Shown here in pieces: positions 1-8,881 of a stretch of DNA of 59,867 nt (position 1 is its first letter; each line of letters opens with the position of its first letter). Made by a program: the position numbers and the translations under genes. Source of the stretch: Domibacillus aminovorans (lineage in GTDB: Bacteria > Bacillota > Bacilli > Bacillales > Domibacillaceae); contig NZ_LQWY01000019.1 in the NCBI RefSeq assembly GCF_001643235.1, forward strand, positions 1 through 59,867. The letters are read 5' to 3'. A model generated the notes under the pieces. The model worked only from the letters and a program-made list of their open reading frames with translations, had not been told where the DNA came from and ran no database searches.

Positions 1-464
1 ATGGGCTCTATGGCACCATAGTTGATCGACCTTCCTCTCCCAGCCGTAGTATCCAATACCCGTTCTGCACACATTTTCATCAGCTGTGGTGTAGCGCTGA
101 TTTTGCGCTACATGGATGGCTAACGAATAGATTTCCGCTACTTCTTTTCTAGAACGCTGATCCGACCAAATAATTGCTGGACGTATAGGAAGGAGATTTC
201 GGTCTATCATTACCAACCCATGCATTTGACCTGAAAAACCGATTCCTTTAATTTTTTTAGAATGTATACCCGTTTTATTCAAGACATGTTTAATCGTCAA
301 TACAACCGCTTTCCACCAGACATTAGGATCTTGTTCAGCATAACCGCTCTTTTCAATAATAATTTCATAGCTTTGTTGAGCAGTACCTTTTATGGAGCCG
401 TTCTCGTCCATAATAACAGTTTTCACACTTGATGTACCTAAATCAATGCCCATTAAATAACTCA
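1..464 (-). pseudogene. FGGY-family carbohydrate kinase (xylulokinase-like), N-terminal portion, probably broken
   Basis: Read on the minus strand from an ATG at 464, the protein begins MSYLMGIDLGTSSVKTVIMD, the phosphate-binding start of FGGY sugar kinases. It continues with GIGFSGQMHGLVM and RPAIIWSDQR, the substrate-lid segments of xylulokinases. The family resemblance stops near residue 118, at a 7-bp inverted repeat (91-97 and 105-111). Beyond that, bases 1-90 stay open but do not resemble the family in this frame, so a deletion or recombination junction is likely. The gene also runs off the window edge. The C-terminal half, including the ATPase lobe, is not visible. It sits downstream of an epimerase remnant on the same strand, a common pairing in ketose catabolism. 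Confidence 0.6.
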
Positions 465-517
465 TTTCCCATCCCTCCAACCAATTAAAAAAGGGCTCAG
501 ACACTGCCCCGTTGCCT

Positions 518-740
518 CTTTAAAACCTATTCATATCATTATATTATTGCCGGACAAAGACTTTAAATACTTCAAGCTTTCTTGCAAATCCTCGTCCACT
601 TTTTTGCATCGGCCCCTTCACTTAAATCGCGCCAAATTCTCAAATCTTTGCCAACTGGTCCAGCACTTTTTACAAAAGGTTCCAATACAATTTTTCCATT
701 GTAATTAATATCTTTTAAAGACGTTAAGTCTATATACTTC
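518..740 (-). pseudogene. C-terminal remnant of a D-tagatose/D-allulose 3-epimerase-like protein
   Basis: The minus strand encodes SLKDINYNGKIVLEPFV followed by GKDLRIWRDLSEGADAKK. This matches the C-terminal strand and helix of D-tagatose/D-psicose 3-epimerases (pattern ALKEINYDG..VMEPFV...G.DI..WRDL). A one-base deletion after GADAKK shifts the frame; the next frame restores KVDEDLQESLKYLKSLSG, the expected family ending. Nothing upstream of SLKD resembles the N-terminal TIM-barrel, so this is a decayed fragment. It lies just upstream of the FGGY kinase remnant, suggesting a former rare-ketose operon. Confidence 0.6.
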
Positions 741-838
741 TTTCAAATACGTGCCATCTTTGTACCAGAACCAGAAGCCTTCGATGCCAAAGGTATCCTA
801 ATTTATCAATTCAGGTTAAGAAGGAATCTATTTTTTCG

Positions 839-1390
839 TCAGTCGGTCACTTGATTTGAAAAATCCCCGTCCCGTAACTGGTCCACGAACTCCTGAAGCC
901 AGGTGTAATAGCTGACCGCGTGGCGCAGCTTATACAGGTCCTGTAGGCATTCCTGCCTCTCGTCATCGGCTATGTCCTCTGTAAGCGCAATTTCCGAAAG
1001 CTCGGGAATTACCCCGTTGATCGCGACGAGCATGATATCGATTTCCCGCTGTAGTTTTAATGTAAAAAAGTTGCGGAATGTCGTGAAAAAATCGGTCTCC
1101 GCCACATATTGATCCTTTCGCTCCTTCTTCTCCTCTAGTTTGGTTATCATTTTGGAATCCAGCAGCGACCGGACGGCATAGCTCATGTTGCTCTTGCTCA
1201 TATTCATATGGTCTTTCATGTCTTCAAGTGTCATCGGCTTATCTTCAAAAAACATGATACCGTATAGCTTACCGAATGAATGGTTTGCGCCATACAGATC
1301 CATCGTCTGTGCGATAGCCTCTATGACCTGGGCGCGCAATTCGTTGCGGCGCGGCACTGGCTCTTGATCCTGCGTGGTTATTCGTCTCAT
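839..1390 (-). CDS. GbsR/MarR-type transcriptional regulator
   Basis: This 183-residue protein has the length and layout of the GbsR/CudC/OpcR family: a winged helix-turn-helix in the first half (LYGIMFFEDKPMTLEDMKD, then MSKSNMSYAVRSLLDSKM) and an all-helical C-terminal dimer domain. Family members repress choline and glycine-betaine uptake or synthesis genes in Bacillus. No osmoprotectant gene survives beside it; only a short permease-like scrap is seen near 1690-1770, so its target is uncertain. The start at 1390 is preceded by AAGGGGAG at good spacing. The gene is visibly richer in G+C than its neighbours, suggesting a separate origin. Confidence 0.75.
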   Translation of the reverse strand: MRRITTQDQEPVPRRNELRAQVIEAIAQTMDLYGANHSFGKLYGIMFFEDKPMTLEDMKDHMNMSKSNMSYAVRSLLDSKMITKLEEKKERKDQYVAETDFFTTFRNFFTLKLQREIDIMLVAINGVIPELSEIALTEDIADDERQECLQDLYKLRHAVSYYTWLQEFVDQLRDGDFSNQVTD

Positions 1391-1797
1391 TCCGATACTC
1401 CCCTTTGCCCCTTATTATTAACACAGATGTGATCAGATTTACAAAAAAATTAAATAATCTTGACGTTGAGTTAACAAACAAAGTGTATTTTAAGTGTACA
1501 ATAATTTTTGTACGAAGGGCAATTATCAACCTTTATAAGCCTATTTTATCATGTTTACAATAAAATTTGAACGGAGAATTGCGCCATGACCAATACTGAC
1601 TAATATTGCTTCGAAGATCAATGAATACTTTAAACCGAATTAAATAGTCCGATTAAGTATAGCTAAGGTAGACGACATACACGAGCAGAATAAACCCAAA
1701 ACATCGTCAGCAGGATCATTGCGGGTAATGTGAACAGCACCGCCTGAACGTCCCAGAACGATGCCAGTTATGAAAAATTTTGAGGGGGATTTTAATA
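1391..1797. other. Intergenic region with promoter-like AT tract and a permease-like scrap
   Basis: No intact gene is seen. The segment 1460-1515 is AT-rich and contains TTGACG and TTAACA motifs that could serve the divergent genes. Around 1690-1770 the minus strand, in one frame, reads a short hydrophobic stretch (FWDVQAVLFTLPAMILLTMF) that looks like part of a transport permease, without start or stop context. Confidence 0.35.
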
Positions 1798-2886
1798 ATG
1801 TCAAGTATTAACTTGAAGCTATTGTCAAAAAAATATTCCAATGAAAAAAAAATCTTGGATGATATAAGCTTTAACATTAAAGACAAGGAGTTTCTGGTAT
1901 TGCTTGGTCCATCAGGATGCGGAAAGTCCACATTGTTAAGGATGATTGCTGGAATTGAAGATATTGATAAAGGCGAAGTATATATTGGAGATGTCTGCGT
2001 TAATGAAGTAGAGCCCAAGGATCGAGGAGTAGCAATGGTTTTTCAAAACTATGCCCTTTATCCTCACATGACGGTTTATGAAAATATGGCTTATGGGCTG
2101 AAGATAAAGAAAGTAAAGAAGCCGGAAAGAGATGAAAGAATTAAGTCAGCGGCGGAAATTCTGCAAATTGATTCATTGCTGAACCGATTCCCTAGTCAAT
2201 TGTCAGGAGGACAGAAACAGAGGGTAGCCATCGGGAGGGCTATTGTTAAAGAGCCCGAAGTATTTCTGATGGACGAGCCGCTGTCCAACTTGGATGCAAA
2301 ATTAAGAAATGAAATGAGAATTGAGATCAAGAAGCTACATGAACGTTTGAATTCCACGTTTATATATGTTACTCACGATCAAGTAGAGGCCGTCACTCTT
2401 GGCGACCGAATCGCCATAATGGCGGACGGAAAGTTCAAACAAATAGGAACTCCGATGGAAATTCTAGATTATCCTGTCGATATGTTCGTGGCGAATTTCA
2501 TTAGTACACCGCCAATAAACTATTTAAATGCCGTTTTGGTTGACCATCATGGACAAGCATTCATAGATATTGACGGCGTTTTATTAGAAACGGGCTTGCC
2601 AATAGAATTGATTAACGAAAATCCTAAGGTTATTGCTGGTATTAGACCAGAGCACTGCTTAATTGAAGAGAAGAAAGAGGACACCTTGGAGATGGAAGTA
2701 GCGTTTACTGAAATAATTGGAACGGATGTACTGCTGCACCTCATCTATAAAGACTTGAATTTTATTGTGAAGAAGAGCTTTGATCGAATCTATTCAAAAG
2801 GTGAAAAGTTAAATGTTGGTATAATTGCAAGCAAATTAAATGTGTTCAATATAAGAACTCAAAAAAATTTAAGGTACTTCGTATGA
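1798..2886 (+). CDS. Carbohydrate-type ABC transporter ATP-binding protein (MalK/UgpC family)
   Basis: This 362-residue cytoplasmic ATPase powers the importer encoded by the next genes. Walker A (GPSGCGKST) is at residues 37-45, the ABC signature (LSGGQKQR) begins near 135, Walker B (VFLMDEP) near 155, and the switch histidine (THDQ) near 192. A C-terminal region of about 120 residues corresponds to the MalK/UgpC TOBE regulatory domain. The start at 1798 has GAGGGGG eight bases upstream. The stop overlaps the next start (ATGA), so translation is coupled. UgpC-like proteins energise uptake of glycerol phosphate compounds, MalK-like ones of oligosaccharides; the neighbours favour a phosphorylated or phosphonate substrate. 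Confidence 0.9.
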   Translation: MSSINLKLLSKKYSNEKKILDDISFNIKDKEFLVLLGPSGCGKSTLLRMIAGIEDIDKGEVYIGDVCVNEVEPKDRGVAMVFQNYALYPHMTVYENMAYGLKIKKVKKPERDERIKSAAEILQIDSLLNRFPSQLSGGQKQRVAIGRAIVKEPEVFLMDEPLSNLDAKLRNEMRIEIKKLHERLNSTFIYVTHDQVEAVTLGDRIAIMADGKFKQIGTPMEILDYPVDMFVANFISTPPINYLNAVLVDHHGQAFIDIDGVLLETGLPIELINENPKVIAGIRPEHCLIEEKKEDTLEMEVAFTEIIGTDVLLHLIYKDLNFIVKKSFDRIYSKGEKLNVGIIASKLNVFNIRTQKNLRYFV

Positions 2887-4037
2887 ATGTTCTGGTTTCT
2901 CTGGATGGAATTGGATATAAAATATTCGAACGTTATGCGCAGAAATTTATAAATAATGGTTACTCCTATTGCCATAAACTGATCACAACATTTCCTTCCG
3001 TTACTTTTAATGCTCATGCTACTGCTATTACTGGAAGTAAGCATGACAAACATTTCGTATTTGACAATGTAATAACTGATTCAAAAACGTTGGAAAGAAT
3101 ATCTTTGTACGGTGATCATTCACTGATTGACAAAGACGATTTGCACAAGCAAACGTTATTTCATTCGTTATCCAAGCATTCATTGACGAGTAGCTGTATT
3201 CATTGGCCTCTGACTTCAGGCAACACCTATATTGATTACCTTATTACTGAAGCTAACAGTAAAAAATCAATCCAAGAGCCCAATCCAGTATATTCACTCG
3301 ACAACATAGCATTAAATAAAACGATTCTAGCCATACAATCAAGCTCTGTTGATTTTGTTGCGTCCAGATTCGTGGGCTATGACGCTCTCGCTCATAAATA
3401 TGGAAAAGACTTTGATGAGGCGATTGAATATATTCAGCTTCTTGTGGATTACATAGCTCAAATTTATGATGCATTGTTAAAGTTCCAAGCATCATTCAAT
3501 TTGATCATATTTTCTGACCATGGTCAGAGCGACGTAAAATCTTTCTTCTACCCAAATCAAATATTGGGACAAAGCCCATGGAATCAAAATTTATATAACG
3601 ACCAAATAAGATTTGTAGGTGACGGGAGTGGTTCACTATTATTTTACAGTTTGTTGGATGATCAGGAAAATAAAAAAATAATCTCTTATTTTACTAATTT
3701 TCCTGAAGTTTCTGATTTTGCTTATATTGAATGCAAGAATTATTCCCGCTATAAGCCTGTTGGCATTTTGAATCTGAATCCCAATGTATGCGGCGAGGAT
3801 ATCATGGCAGGAGAACAACCTCAATACGAGGATATGAAAAGCTTACATGGCTATAACCCAACTACTGTCGATGAAATGAATGGATTCTTGGTGTGTATCG
3901 GCAGTCAAATTGAGAGAGGGAAATGGATCGAACAAGAAAAAATTGAGAATATTGCACCGACTTTAGCAAGCTTGTTTCAAATACCTCATCATTGTGACGG
4001 TAAAGTTATTAAAGAAATCATTAGGGAGAATGAGTAG
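2883..4037 (+). CDS. Alkaline-phosphatase-superfamily phosphodiesterase/phosphonoacetate-hydrolase-like enzyme
   Basis: The 384-residue protein belongs to the type I phosphodiesterase/nucleotide pyrophosphatase family (PF01663), which also contains phosphonoacetate hydrolase. An N-terminal metal-binding aspartate lies in VSLDGIG (D8). The nucleophile region is FPSVTFNAHATAITG, with T41 the likely attacking residue. A second metal motif is FSDHGQSD near residues 210-216. It has no signal peptide, so it acts in the cytoplasm on imported substrate. It overlaps the ATPase gene by 4 bases and abuts the first permease gene, so it is part of the transport operon. In classical ugp operons a GlpQ-type enzyme fills this role; here an unrelated hydrolase replaces it. 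Substrate is unknown. Confidence 0.75.
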   Translation: MNVLVSLDGIGYKIFERYAQKFINNGYSYCHKLITTFPSVTFNAHATAITGSKHDKHFVFDNVITDSKTLERISLYGDHSLIDKDDLHKQTLFHSLSKHSLTSSCIHWPLTSGNTYIDYLITEANSKKSIQEPNPVYSLDNIALNKTILAIQSSSVDFVASRFVGYDALAHKYGKDFDEAIEYIQLLVDYIAQIYDALLKFQASFNLIIFSDHGQSDVKSFFYPNQILGQSPWNQNLYNDQIRFVGDGSGSLLFYSLLDDQENKKIISYFTNFPEVSDFAYIECKNYSRYKPVGILNLNPNVCGEDIMAGEQPQYEDMKSLHGYNPTTVDEMNGFLVCIGSQIERGKWIEQEKIENIAPTLASLFQIPHHCDGKVIKEIIRENE

Positions 4038-4925
4038 ATGATTAGGTTCATCAATAGAAATTTGAAAGATAACCTATGGGCGATTACGTTATTGATACCG
4101 ACACTAGTCCCTTTAGCCATATTTTGGATATATCCGTTGATCAAAACTTTTTTAATTAGTTTCACGGATTGGAACTACATTTCACCAACGTATAACAATG
4201 TGGGAATAGAGAATTACAAAAATTTTATAGGCGATCAATTTTTTGTGAAGGTGTTAATGAATACGCTGGTATTTACCTTTTTCACCGTTGTGCCACCTAT
4301 TATCATCGGGCTATATGTAGCTACCAGGTTAAACAAAATAAAAGCACTTCGGAATTTCTTTGTTGCTACAATGTTTTCAGCGTGGATGACACCAACGGTT
4401 GTCATTTCGATGGTATGGGTCAGTATTTTTGAAAAAGATACAGGAATAATCAATACCATCTTAAAGGTAATAGGCTTGGAGCCCGTCGAATGGCTAGGGG
4501 GACAAACCACCGCGATGATTGTTGTCATCATTGTTACTGTTTGGCAGTATCTAGGACTTGCGATATTGCTACTGACTTCTGCTATGGCGAAACTAGATCC
4601 GGAAGTGGAAAAAGCGAATGAATTGGATGGGGGGAGTGGGTTCAGAAAATTATTTAGAATTACGCTGCCGGCAATTTCTCCGATGCTTGTATTTTTGTTT
4701 ATTCTGTTTACGCTTGATTCTCTAAAAGCATATGACCAAATTTACATTTTAACGCAAGGGGGGCCTTCAGGTGCGACCTCGACAATCCTGTACTACTTTT
4801 ATGTACTAGCCTTTGAATGGTACGAAACGGGGCCAGCATCAGCATTGGCTATTGTTTTCCTTATAATTTGCCTCTTTATAAGTGCAATCAATTATTTTGT
4901 ATCAAAATTACTTATTAGAAATTGA
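4038..4925 (+). CDS. ABC transporter permease, UgpA/MalF type
   Basis: This 295-residue integral membrane protein has about six transmembrane helices and the cytoplasmic EAA loop (ANELDGGSGFRKLFRITLP, near residues 192-210) that docks onto the ATPase. It is one half of the heterodimeric channel of a family-1 importer. The start codon directly follows the stop of the upstream phosphodiesterase gene. Length and motif are typical for MalF/UgpA-type permeases lacking the long extra periplasmic domain of enteric MalF. Confidence 0.9.
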   Translation: MIRFINRNLKDNLWAITLLIPTLVPLAIFWIYPLIKTFLISFTDWNYISPTYNNVGIENYKNFIGDQFFVKVLMNTLVFTFFTVVPPIIIGLYVATRLNKIKALRNFFVATMFSAWMTPTVVISMVWVSIFEKDTGIINTILKVIGLEPVEWLGGQTTAMIVVIIVTVWQYLGLAILLLTSAMAKLDPEVEKANELDGGSGFRKLFRITLPAISPMLVFLFILFTLDSLKAYDQIYILTQGGPSGATSTILYYFYVLAFEWYETGPASALAIVFLIICLFISAINYFVSKLLIRN

Positions 4926-4936
4926 GGTGAAATCTT

Positions 4937-5764
4937 TTGTACTTTGCAAATTTAAAGACGTTCGTAAATTATGTAACGTTGGTTTTGTTAAGCTTTATCA
5001 TGATTTTTCCGTATTTGTGGATGTTCCTGATATCAGTAAAGCCAAAAAACGAGCTGTACAGCGGCAAGATACTGCCATCAACATTTCAATTTGAGAACTA
5101 TATTAGAGTATTTACAGAAACCAAGATGCTTTTATATTTATGGAACAGTATATATGTCGGTGTACTGATAATTATTGTTCAATTGCTATGTGCCATTTTT
5201 TCGGCGTACGTGTTTGTAACGATACAAAAAAAATGGGTGAAGCTTTGTTTTGTTCTTATTCTGGCAACATACATGCTGCCCGCAGCTATAACCTATATTC
5301 CTTCATTTATTCTGATTTCGAATATGAATTTGTTGGATACTCATGTGGGCTATATTTTTAGCGAATTTATAAGTATTTTTGCCATTTTCTTTCTAAGACA
5401 ATCCTTTATACAGGTGCCCAAAGAAGTGGTACATGCAGCTAAACTGGATGGGGCGGGCCATTTGAGGCTTATTTTCACTATATATATTCCTTATTGTAAA
5501 AATGCGATTGCTTCCTTGGTGTTAATTACATTTATATACTGCTATAACAACTATTTGTGGCCTTCATTACTTATCAAGGCAGAGGAGAACATGTTTGTCA
5601 CGATTGGACTTCGAAGGCTGTTTATGAGTCAGGCAGGCTATGGAACGGATTTCCCGCTTGCTATGGCTGCTTGCGCAGTGTCGTTGTTACCTATGTTTAT
5701 TCTGTTAGCTGTTTCAAATAAAAGAATAATTAATTCGATGGCTAACCTCTATGTTAACAAATGA
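4937..5764 (+). CDS. ABC transporter permease, UgpE/MalG type
   Basis: The partner permease (275 residues) has six predicted membrane helices and the EAA loop AAKLDGAGHLRLIFTIYIP near residues 167-186. The start is a TTG at 4937, eight bases after GAGGTGA. It is co-transcribed with the upstream permease after an 11-base gap. With the ATPase and the lipoprotein it completes a full importer. Confidence 0.9.
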   Translation: MYFANLKTFVNYVTLVLLSFIMIFPYLWMFLISVKPKNELYSGKILPSTFQFENYIRVFTETKMLLYLWNSIYVGVLIIIVQLLCAIFSAYVFVTIQKKWVKLCFVLILATYMLPAAITYIPSFILISNMNLLDTHVGYIFSEFISIFAIFFLRQSFIQVPKEVVHAAKLDGAGHLRLIFTIYIPYCKNAIASLVLITFIYCYNNYLWPSLLIKAEENMFVTIGLRRLFMSQAGYGTDFPLAMAACAVSLLPMFILLAVSNKRIINSMANLYVNK

Positions 5765-5801
5765 AAATGCTAAACAACATTTATCGGGAGGAACTATTTA
5801 A

Positions 5802-7124
5802 ATGAGAAACAAGAAAAATAACATAAGAAAAGCATTTCTTTATTTCATAAGTATAGCTCTAATCTTGGTCGGAGTCATTGGATGCTCGCAGAATAATTTA
5901 GCAGAAGAAACAGCAGAGCAGGGAACAAAAGAGAAAACGAAAATAGAGTTCTATTACGGCCTTGGAGGAAAACTTGGGGAAACGATGGATATAATCATTA
6001 AGGATTTTAACAGCAGTAACGAAAAGTATGAAATTGTTCCTATCGTACAAGGTAACTATAGTGAAACATTACAAACTCTTCAAGCTTCACTTGGGGCTAA
6101 AAATCCGCCTGCATTAGCTATTAACGCTTATCCGGAATTCATGAAGCTGGCTCAGAGTAAAGTGTTGCTTCCACTAGATGAATATATCAATCAGTCTGAA
6201 TATAACAAAAGTGATATTCTGCTACTGGACCAAGGTAAGTATAATAATGAAACTTTAGGTGTGCCGGCATATATAGCTACACAAATGATGTACTACAGAA
6301 AAGATATTTTTGAAAAGCACAATGTAGACTTCGACTCATTGGATAGCTTTGAACAATTAGCTGAAGCGGCGAAACTTATTAAGGAAAAAGAAGGAATTAC
6401 CGGTTGGTCAGTGATGTGGTATACAGAGCATATGATTGATTATGCCAGATCTGCAGGTGGAGATGTCGTAAGTAAAGATGGTAAAACAGTGACAATTGAT
6501 TCAGAAGAGTGGATCTATGCTTGGGATAATGTTCGAAAATGGATTCATGAAGATGAAATTATGGATACTGTCTACGGTGGTAATGGCTGGGAATGGTGGT
6601 ACAAAACAATCGATAATGTAATGAATGGCAAATCGGCAGGATACACAGGTTCTTCCGGTGACGGAGGAGATTTGGACTTCTCTAAAGTAGCAACAGGGAT
6701 GCAAAAAGGATTTAAGGGAAGCGAAGCAAGGCCTGTTGCTGTCTCTGTAATGTTCAATATGTTTAAGGATTCATCTGATGAAGAGAAAAAAGGAGCCTGG
6801 GAGTTTGTAAAATTCTTTACTGAAGCAAATCAAACAGCATATTGGGCTGCTGAAACAGGATATATCCCAGTTCGAGACAGCGCTGTAAATACTGAAGTAT
6901 TCCAAAATAAACTAAAAGATAATCCATACCTGGCAGTTCCAATTGAACAAGTAAAGACAAAAGGTATTCCTCCATTCGTAGATCCTACAGGAGGTAAAAT
7001 ATATGCTGAAATTGAACTGGCAAAAGATAAGGTATTGATTGAAAACAAGCCTGCCGCTGAAGCTCTTAAGGAAGCAAAAGAAAAAGCGCAGAAAGAGCTT
7101 GATAAAGTGTTGAATCAAAAATAA
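5802..7124 (+). CDS. Family 1 extracellular solute-binding lipoprotein (UgpB/MalE-like)
   Basis: This 440-residue protein starts with a basic segment, a hydrophobic core and a lipobox VIGC, with the lipidated cysteine at residue 28. The body (IEFYYGLGGKLGETMDIIIK, later GKSAGYTGSSGDGG) has the two-lobed pattern of UgpB-type binding proteins, and many aromatic residues line the middle (GWEWWYK). The C-terminal tail is a charged helix rich in Lys and Glu. It captures the substrate outside the cell for the two permeases. A strong GGGAGG precedes the start. A hairpin follows the gene (7137-7161), as is common after highly expressed binding-protein genes. Confidence 0.9.
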   Translation: MRNKKNNIRKAFLYFISIALILVGVIGCSQNNLAEETAEQGTKEKTKIEFYYGLGGKLGETMDIIIKDFNSSNEKYEIVPIVQGNYSETLQTLQASLGAKNPPALAINAYPEFMKLAQSKVLLPLDEYINQSEYNKSDILLLDQGKYNNETLGVPAYIATQMMYYRKDIFEKHNVDFDSLDSFEQLAEAAKLIKEKEGITGWSVMWYTEHMIDYARSAGGDVVSKDGKTVTIDSEEWIYAWDNVRKWIHEDEIMDTVYGGNGWEWWYKTIDNVMNGKSAGYTGSSGDGGDLDFSKVATGMQKGFKGSEARPVAVSVMFNMFKDSSDEEKKGAWEFVKFFTEANQTAYWAAETGYIPVRDSAVNTEVFQNKLKDNPYLAVPIEQVKTKGIPPFVDPTGGKIYAEIELAKDKVLIENKPAAEALKEAKEKAQKELDKVLNQK

Positions 7125-7136
7125 TAACAGCATAAA

Positions 7137-7161
7137 TCTCCTCGTATAATTTGCGGGGAGA
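7137..7161 (+). promoter_or_regulatory. Intercistronic hairpin after the binding-protein gene
   Basis: Arms TCTCCTCG and CGGGGAGA enclose a 9-base loop, with one G-T pair. There is no following T-run, so it probably stabilises the upstream message or dampens downstream expression rather than ending transcription fully. Confidence 0.5.
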
Positions 7162-7195
7162 ACAATCTAAAACATATAAAAAGGAGATTTTACAA

Positions 7196-7930
7196 GTGAA
7201 TAATAATATCAAATTAGCAGTATTTGATTTGGCAGGAACGATTGTGCAGGATAATAATGGAGTTCGGGACTGCCTTTATAAGGCGGCGACAGAATACGGA
7301 TTAAACGTTACCAAAGATGAAATCAGCACACATATGGGTACGAATAAAATCCATTTATACCAATTTTTAATCGCAAGAACCAAAGGGAACTATATTGACT
7401 TTAAAAATTTCGAAGTAGATATCGATGATTCGACACATGATGAAGCTATAAAATTATATCAAAAATATACAGAATATATGATTTCATATTATAACGAAAA
7501 TTGCCAAGAAATTGAAGGGGCAACAGAAACTCTTAAGTGGCTCAAAGAAAATGGCATTAAAGTGGCGACAGGAACAGGGTTTCATAAGGACATTAATAAC
7601 GTAATTATGGAGAAGCTAGGCTGGATTAACAGTGGCCTGATTGATTACGCGGTTGACCTTGACATGGTTCCTGAAGGGAAAGGACGCCCGGCTCCGTTTA
7701 TGATTTTCAAAGCGATGGAAGCCTTGAATGTTCAAAATGTAAGACAAGTCATTAAAATTGGCGATACACCCGCCGATATGCTGGAAGGTTACAACGCAGG
7801 CTGTAAAGCTGTTATCGGAGTGACCCAAGGATCGACGCCAATCCAGGTTTGGGGGAAATATCGCCATACACATGTCATTGAAACAGTGAAAGAACTGCCT
7901 GAGCTCATCCTGTCCGGTAAAATAGTGTGA
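7196..7930 (+). CDS. HAD-superfamily hydrolase, phosphonatase (PhnX)-like
   Basis: The 244-residue protein begins MNNNIKLAVFDLAGTIV, placing the HAD nucleophile at D11. A cap domain follows, containing HMGTNK, whose K51 sits where phosphonoacetaldehyde hydrolase has its Schiff-base lysine in its MGxxK motif. The late HAD motif KIGDTPADM near residues 187-195 supplies the magnesium-binding acid. It could be a true C-P hydrolase or a phosphonatase-like phosphatase; sequence alone cannot decide. The start is the GTG at 7196, placed after AAGGAG, and the stop overlaps the next gene. Its position in an importer/phosphodiesterase operon fits catabolism of an imported organophosphorus compound. Confidence 0.75.
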   Translation: MNNNIKLAVFDLAGTIVQDNNGVRDCLYKAATEYGLNVTKDEISTHMGTNKIHLYQFLIARTKGNYIDFKNFEVDIDDSTHDEAIKLYQKYTEYMISYYNENCQEIEGATETLKWLKENGIKVATGTGFHKDINNVIMEKLGWINSGLIDYAVDLDMVPEGKGRPAPFMIFKAMEALNVQNVRQVIKIGDTPADMLEGYNAGCKAVIGVTQGSTPIQVWGKYRHTHVIETVKELPELILSGKIV

Positions 7931-8859
7931 AGGAGCCAGTAGAAAAAAAAGCTTTCATAGGTATTGTTCTGCCCAAGTTATTCCCATTTTCACAAACGAA
8001 CCCTGATCAGATGATTTCAAGTCTCATGAAAATACTGGAAGATCCCTTCTTTACTGCAGTTGAAGTATCGTATATTGCAGATAAGAACGCAAGAGAGCTT
8101 GCCAAGAAGTATATGCAGTATAGTTGTGTCGAAACTATCTTCAACGGAGGAGATGCATTTAGAGAGCTTAATATCAATTTAAGCTCTCTAAATCCTGAGA
8201 TTAGAAGCAAATCCATTGAACAATGCAAGATGCTTATCGATCATTGTTATGAAATGGACGCCAAAATCATGCACATTGTGACCGGGAAATTTGAAGGAGA
8301 AGAGTCCAGGGAACATAGCATTAATGCTTTCATTGATTCTACAATAAAACTCTGCAAGTATGCTAAAGATAAAACAACCACGTATGAGCTTTGCATCTCT
8401 CTGGAAACAGGGGATCGTTATATGGATCGAAGGTATTTGCTTGGTCCAACGAATGAGGCCGTTCATGTTGCGAGAACAATACAAAGTGAATGCAGCAATT
8501 TCGGCCTTCTGCTTGATCAAAGTCACCTCCCGATCATGGGAGAGGACCCCAATAAATCATTATGGCTAGCCAAAGATTTCTTAACACATATTCATATCGG
8601 AAATAGTTATATTAAAGACAGGCAAGTCAGTTATTTTGGTGACAAGCATATTCCATTTGGAGTTAAGGATTCTGAAGTGGGCGTTGTTGAACTAATGAAT
8701 TTCATCAGAACGTTAAACGATATAAACTTTTTTAATAGTCCAAAACCAACAAGAAAGCCGGTAATCACGTTTGAGGTAGGATGTCTAGAACATAAATCTC
8801 CACAACTAGTGATTGCAAATATTAAACGTACTTTTTTTGAGGCTTGGGCAAATGCATAA
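7927..8859 (+). CDS. Sugar phosphate isomerase/epimerase-like TIM-barrel protein
   Basis: This 310-residue protein has the xylose-isomerase-like TIM-barrel pattern (PF01261). Candidate metal ligands occur in order: the glutamate in SLETGD, the aspartate and histidine in LLLDQSHLPI, the histidine in HIHIGNS, and a final glutamate in TFEVG. It would isomerise or epimerise a sugar or keto acid derived from the imported substrate. The GTG start at 7927 overlaps the preceding stop, implying coupled translation. The exact reaction is not deducible. Confidence 0.7.
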   Translation: MKEPVEKKAFIGIVLPKLFPFSQTNPDQMISSLMKILEDPFFTAVEVSYIADKNARELAKKYMQYSCVETIFNGGDAFRELNINLSSLNPEIRSKSIEQCKMLIDHCYEMDAKIMHIVTGKFEGEESREHSINAFIDSTIKLCKYAKDKTTTYELCISLETGDRYMDRRYLLGPTNEAVHVARTIQSECSNFGLLLDQSHLPIMGEDPNKSLWLAKDFLTHIHIGNSYIKDRQVSYFGDKHIPFGVKDSEVGVVELMNFIRTLNDINFFNSPKPTRKPVITFEVGCLEHKSPQLVIANIKRTFFEAWANA

Positions 8860-8881
8860 ACTGTACAAGGAGTTGTTTTAC

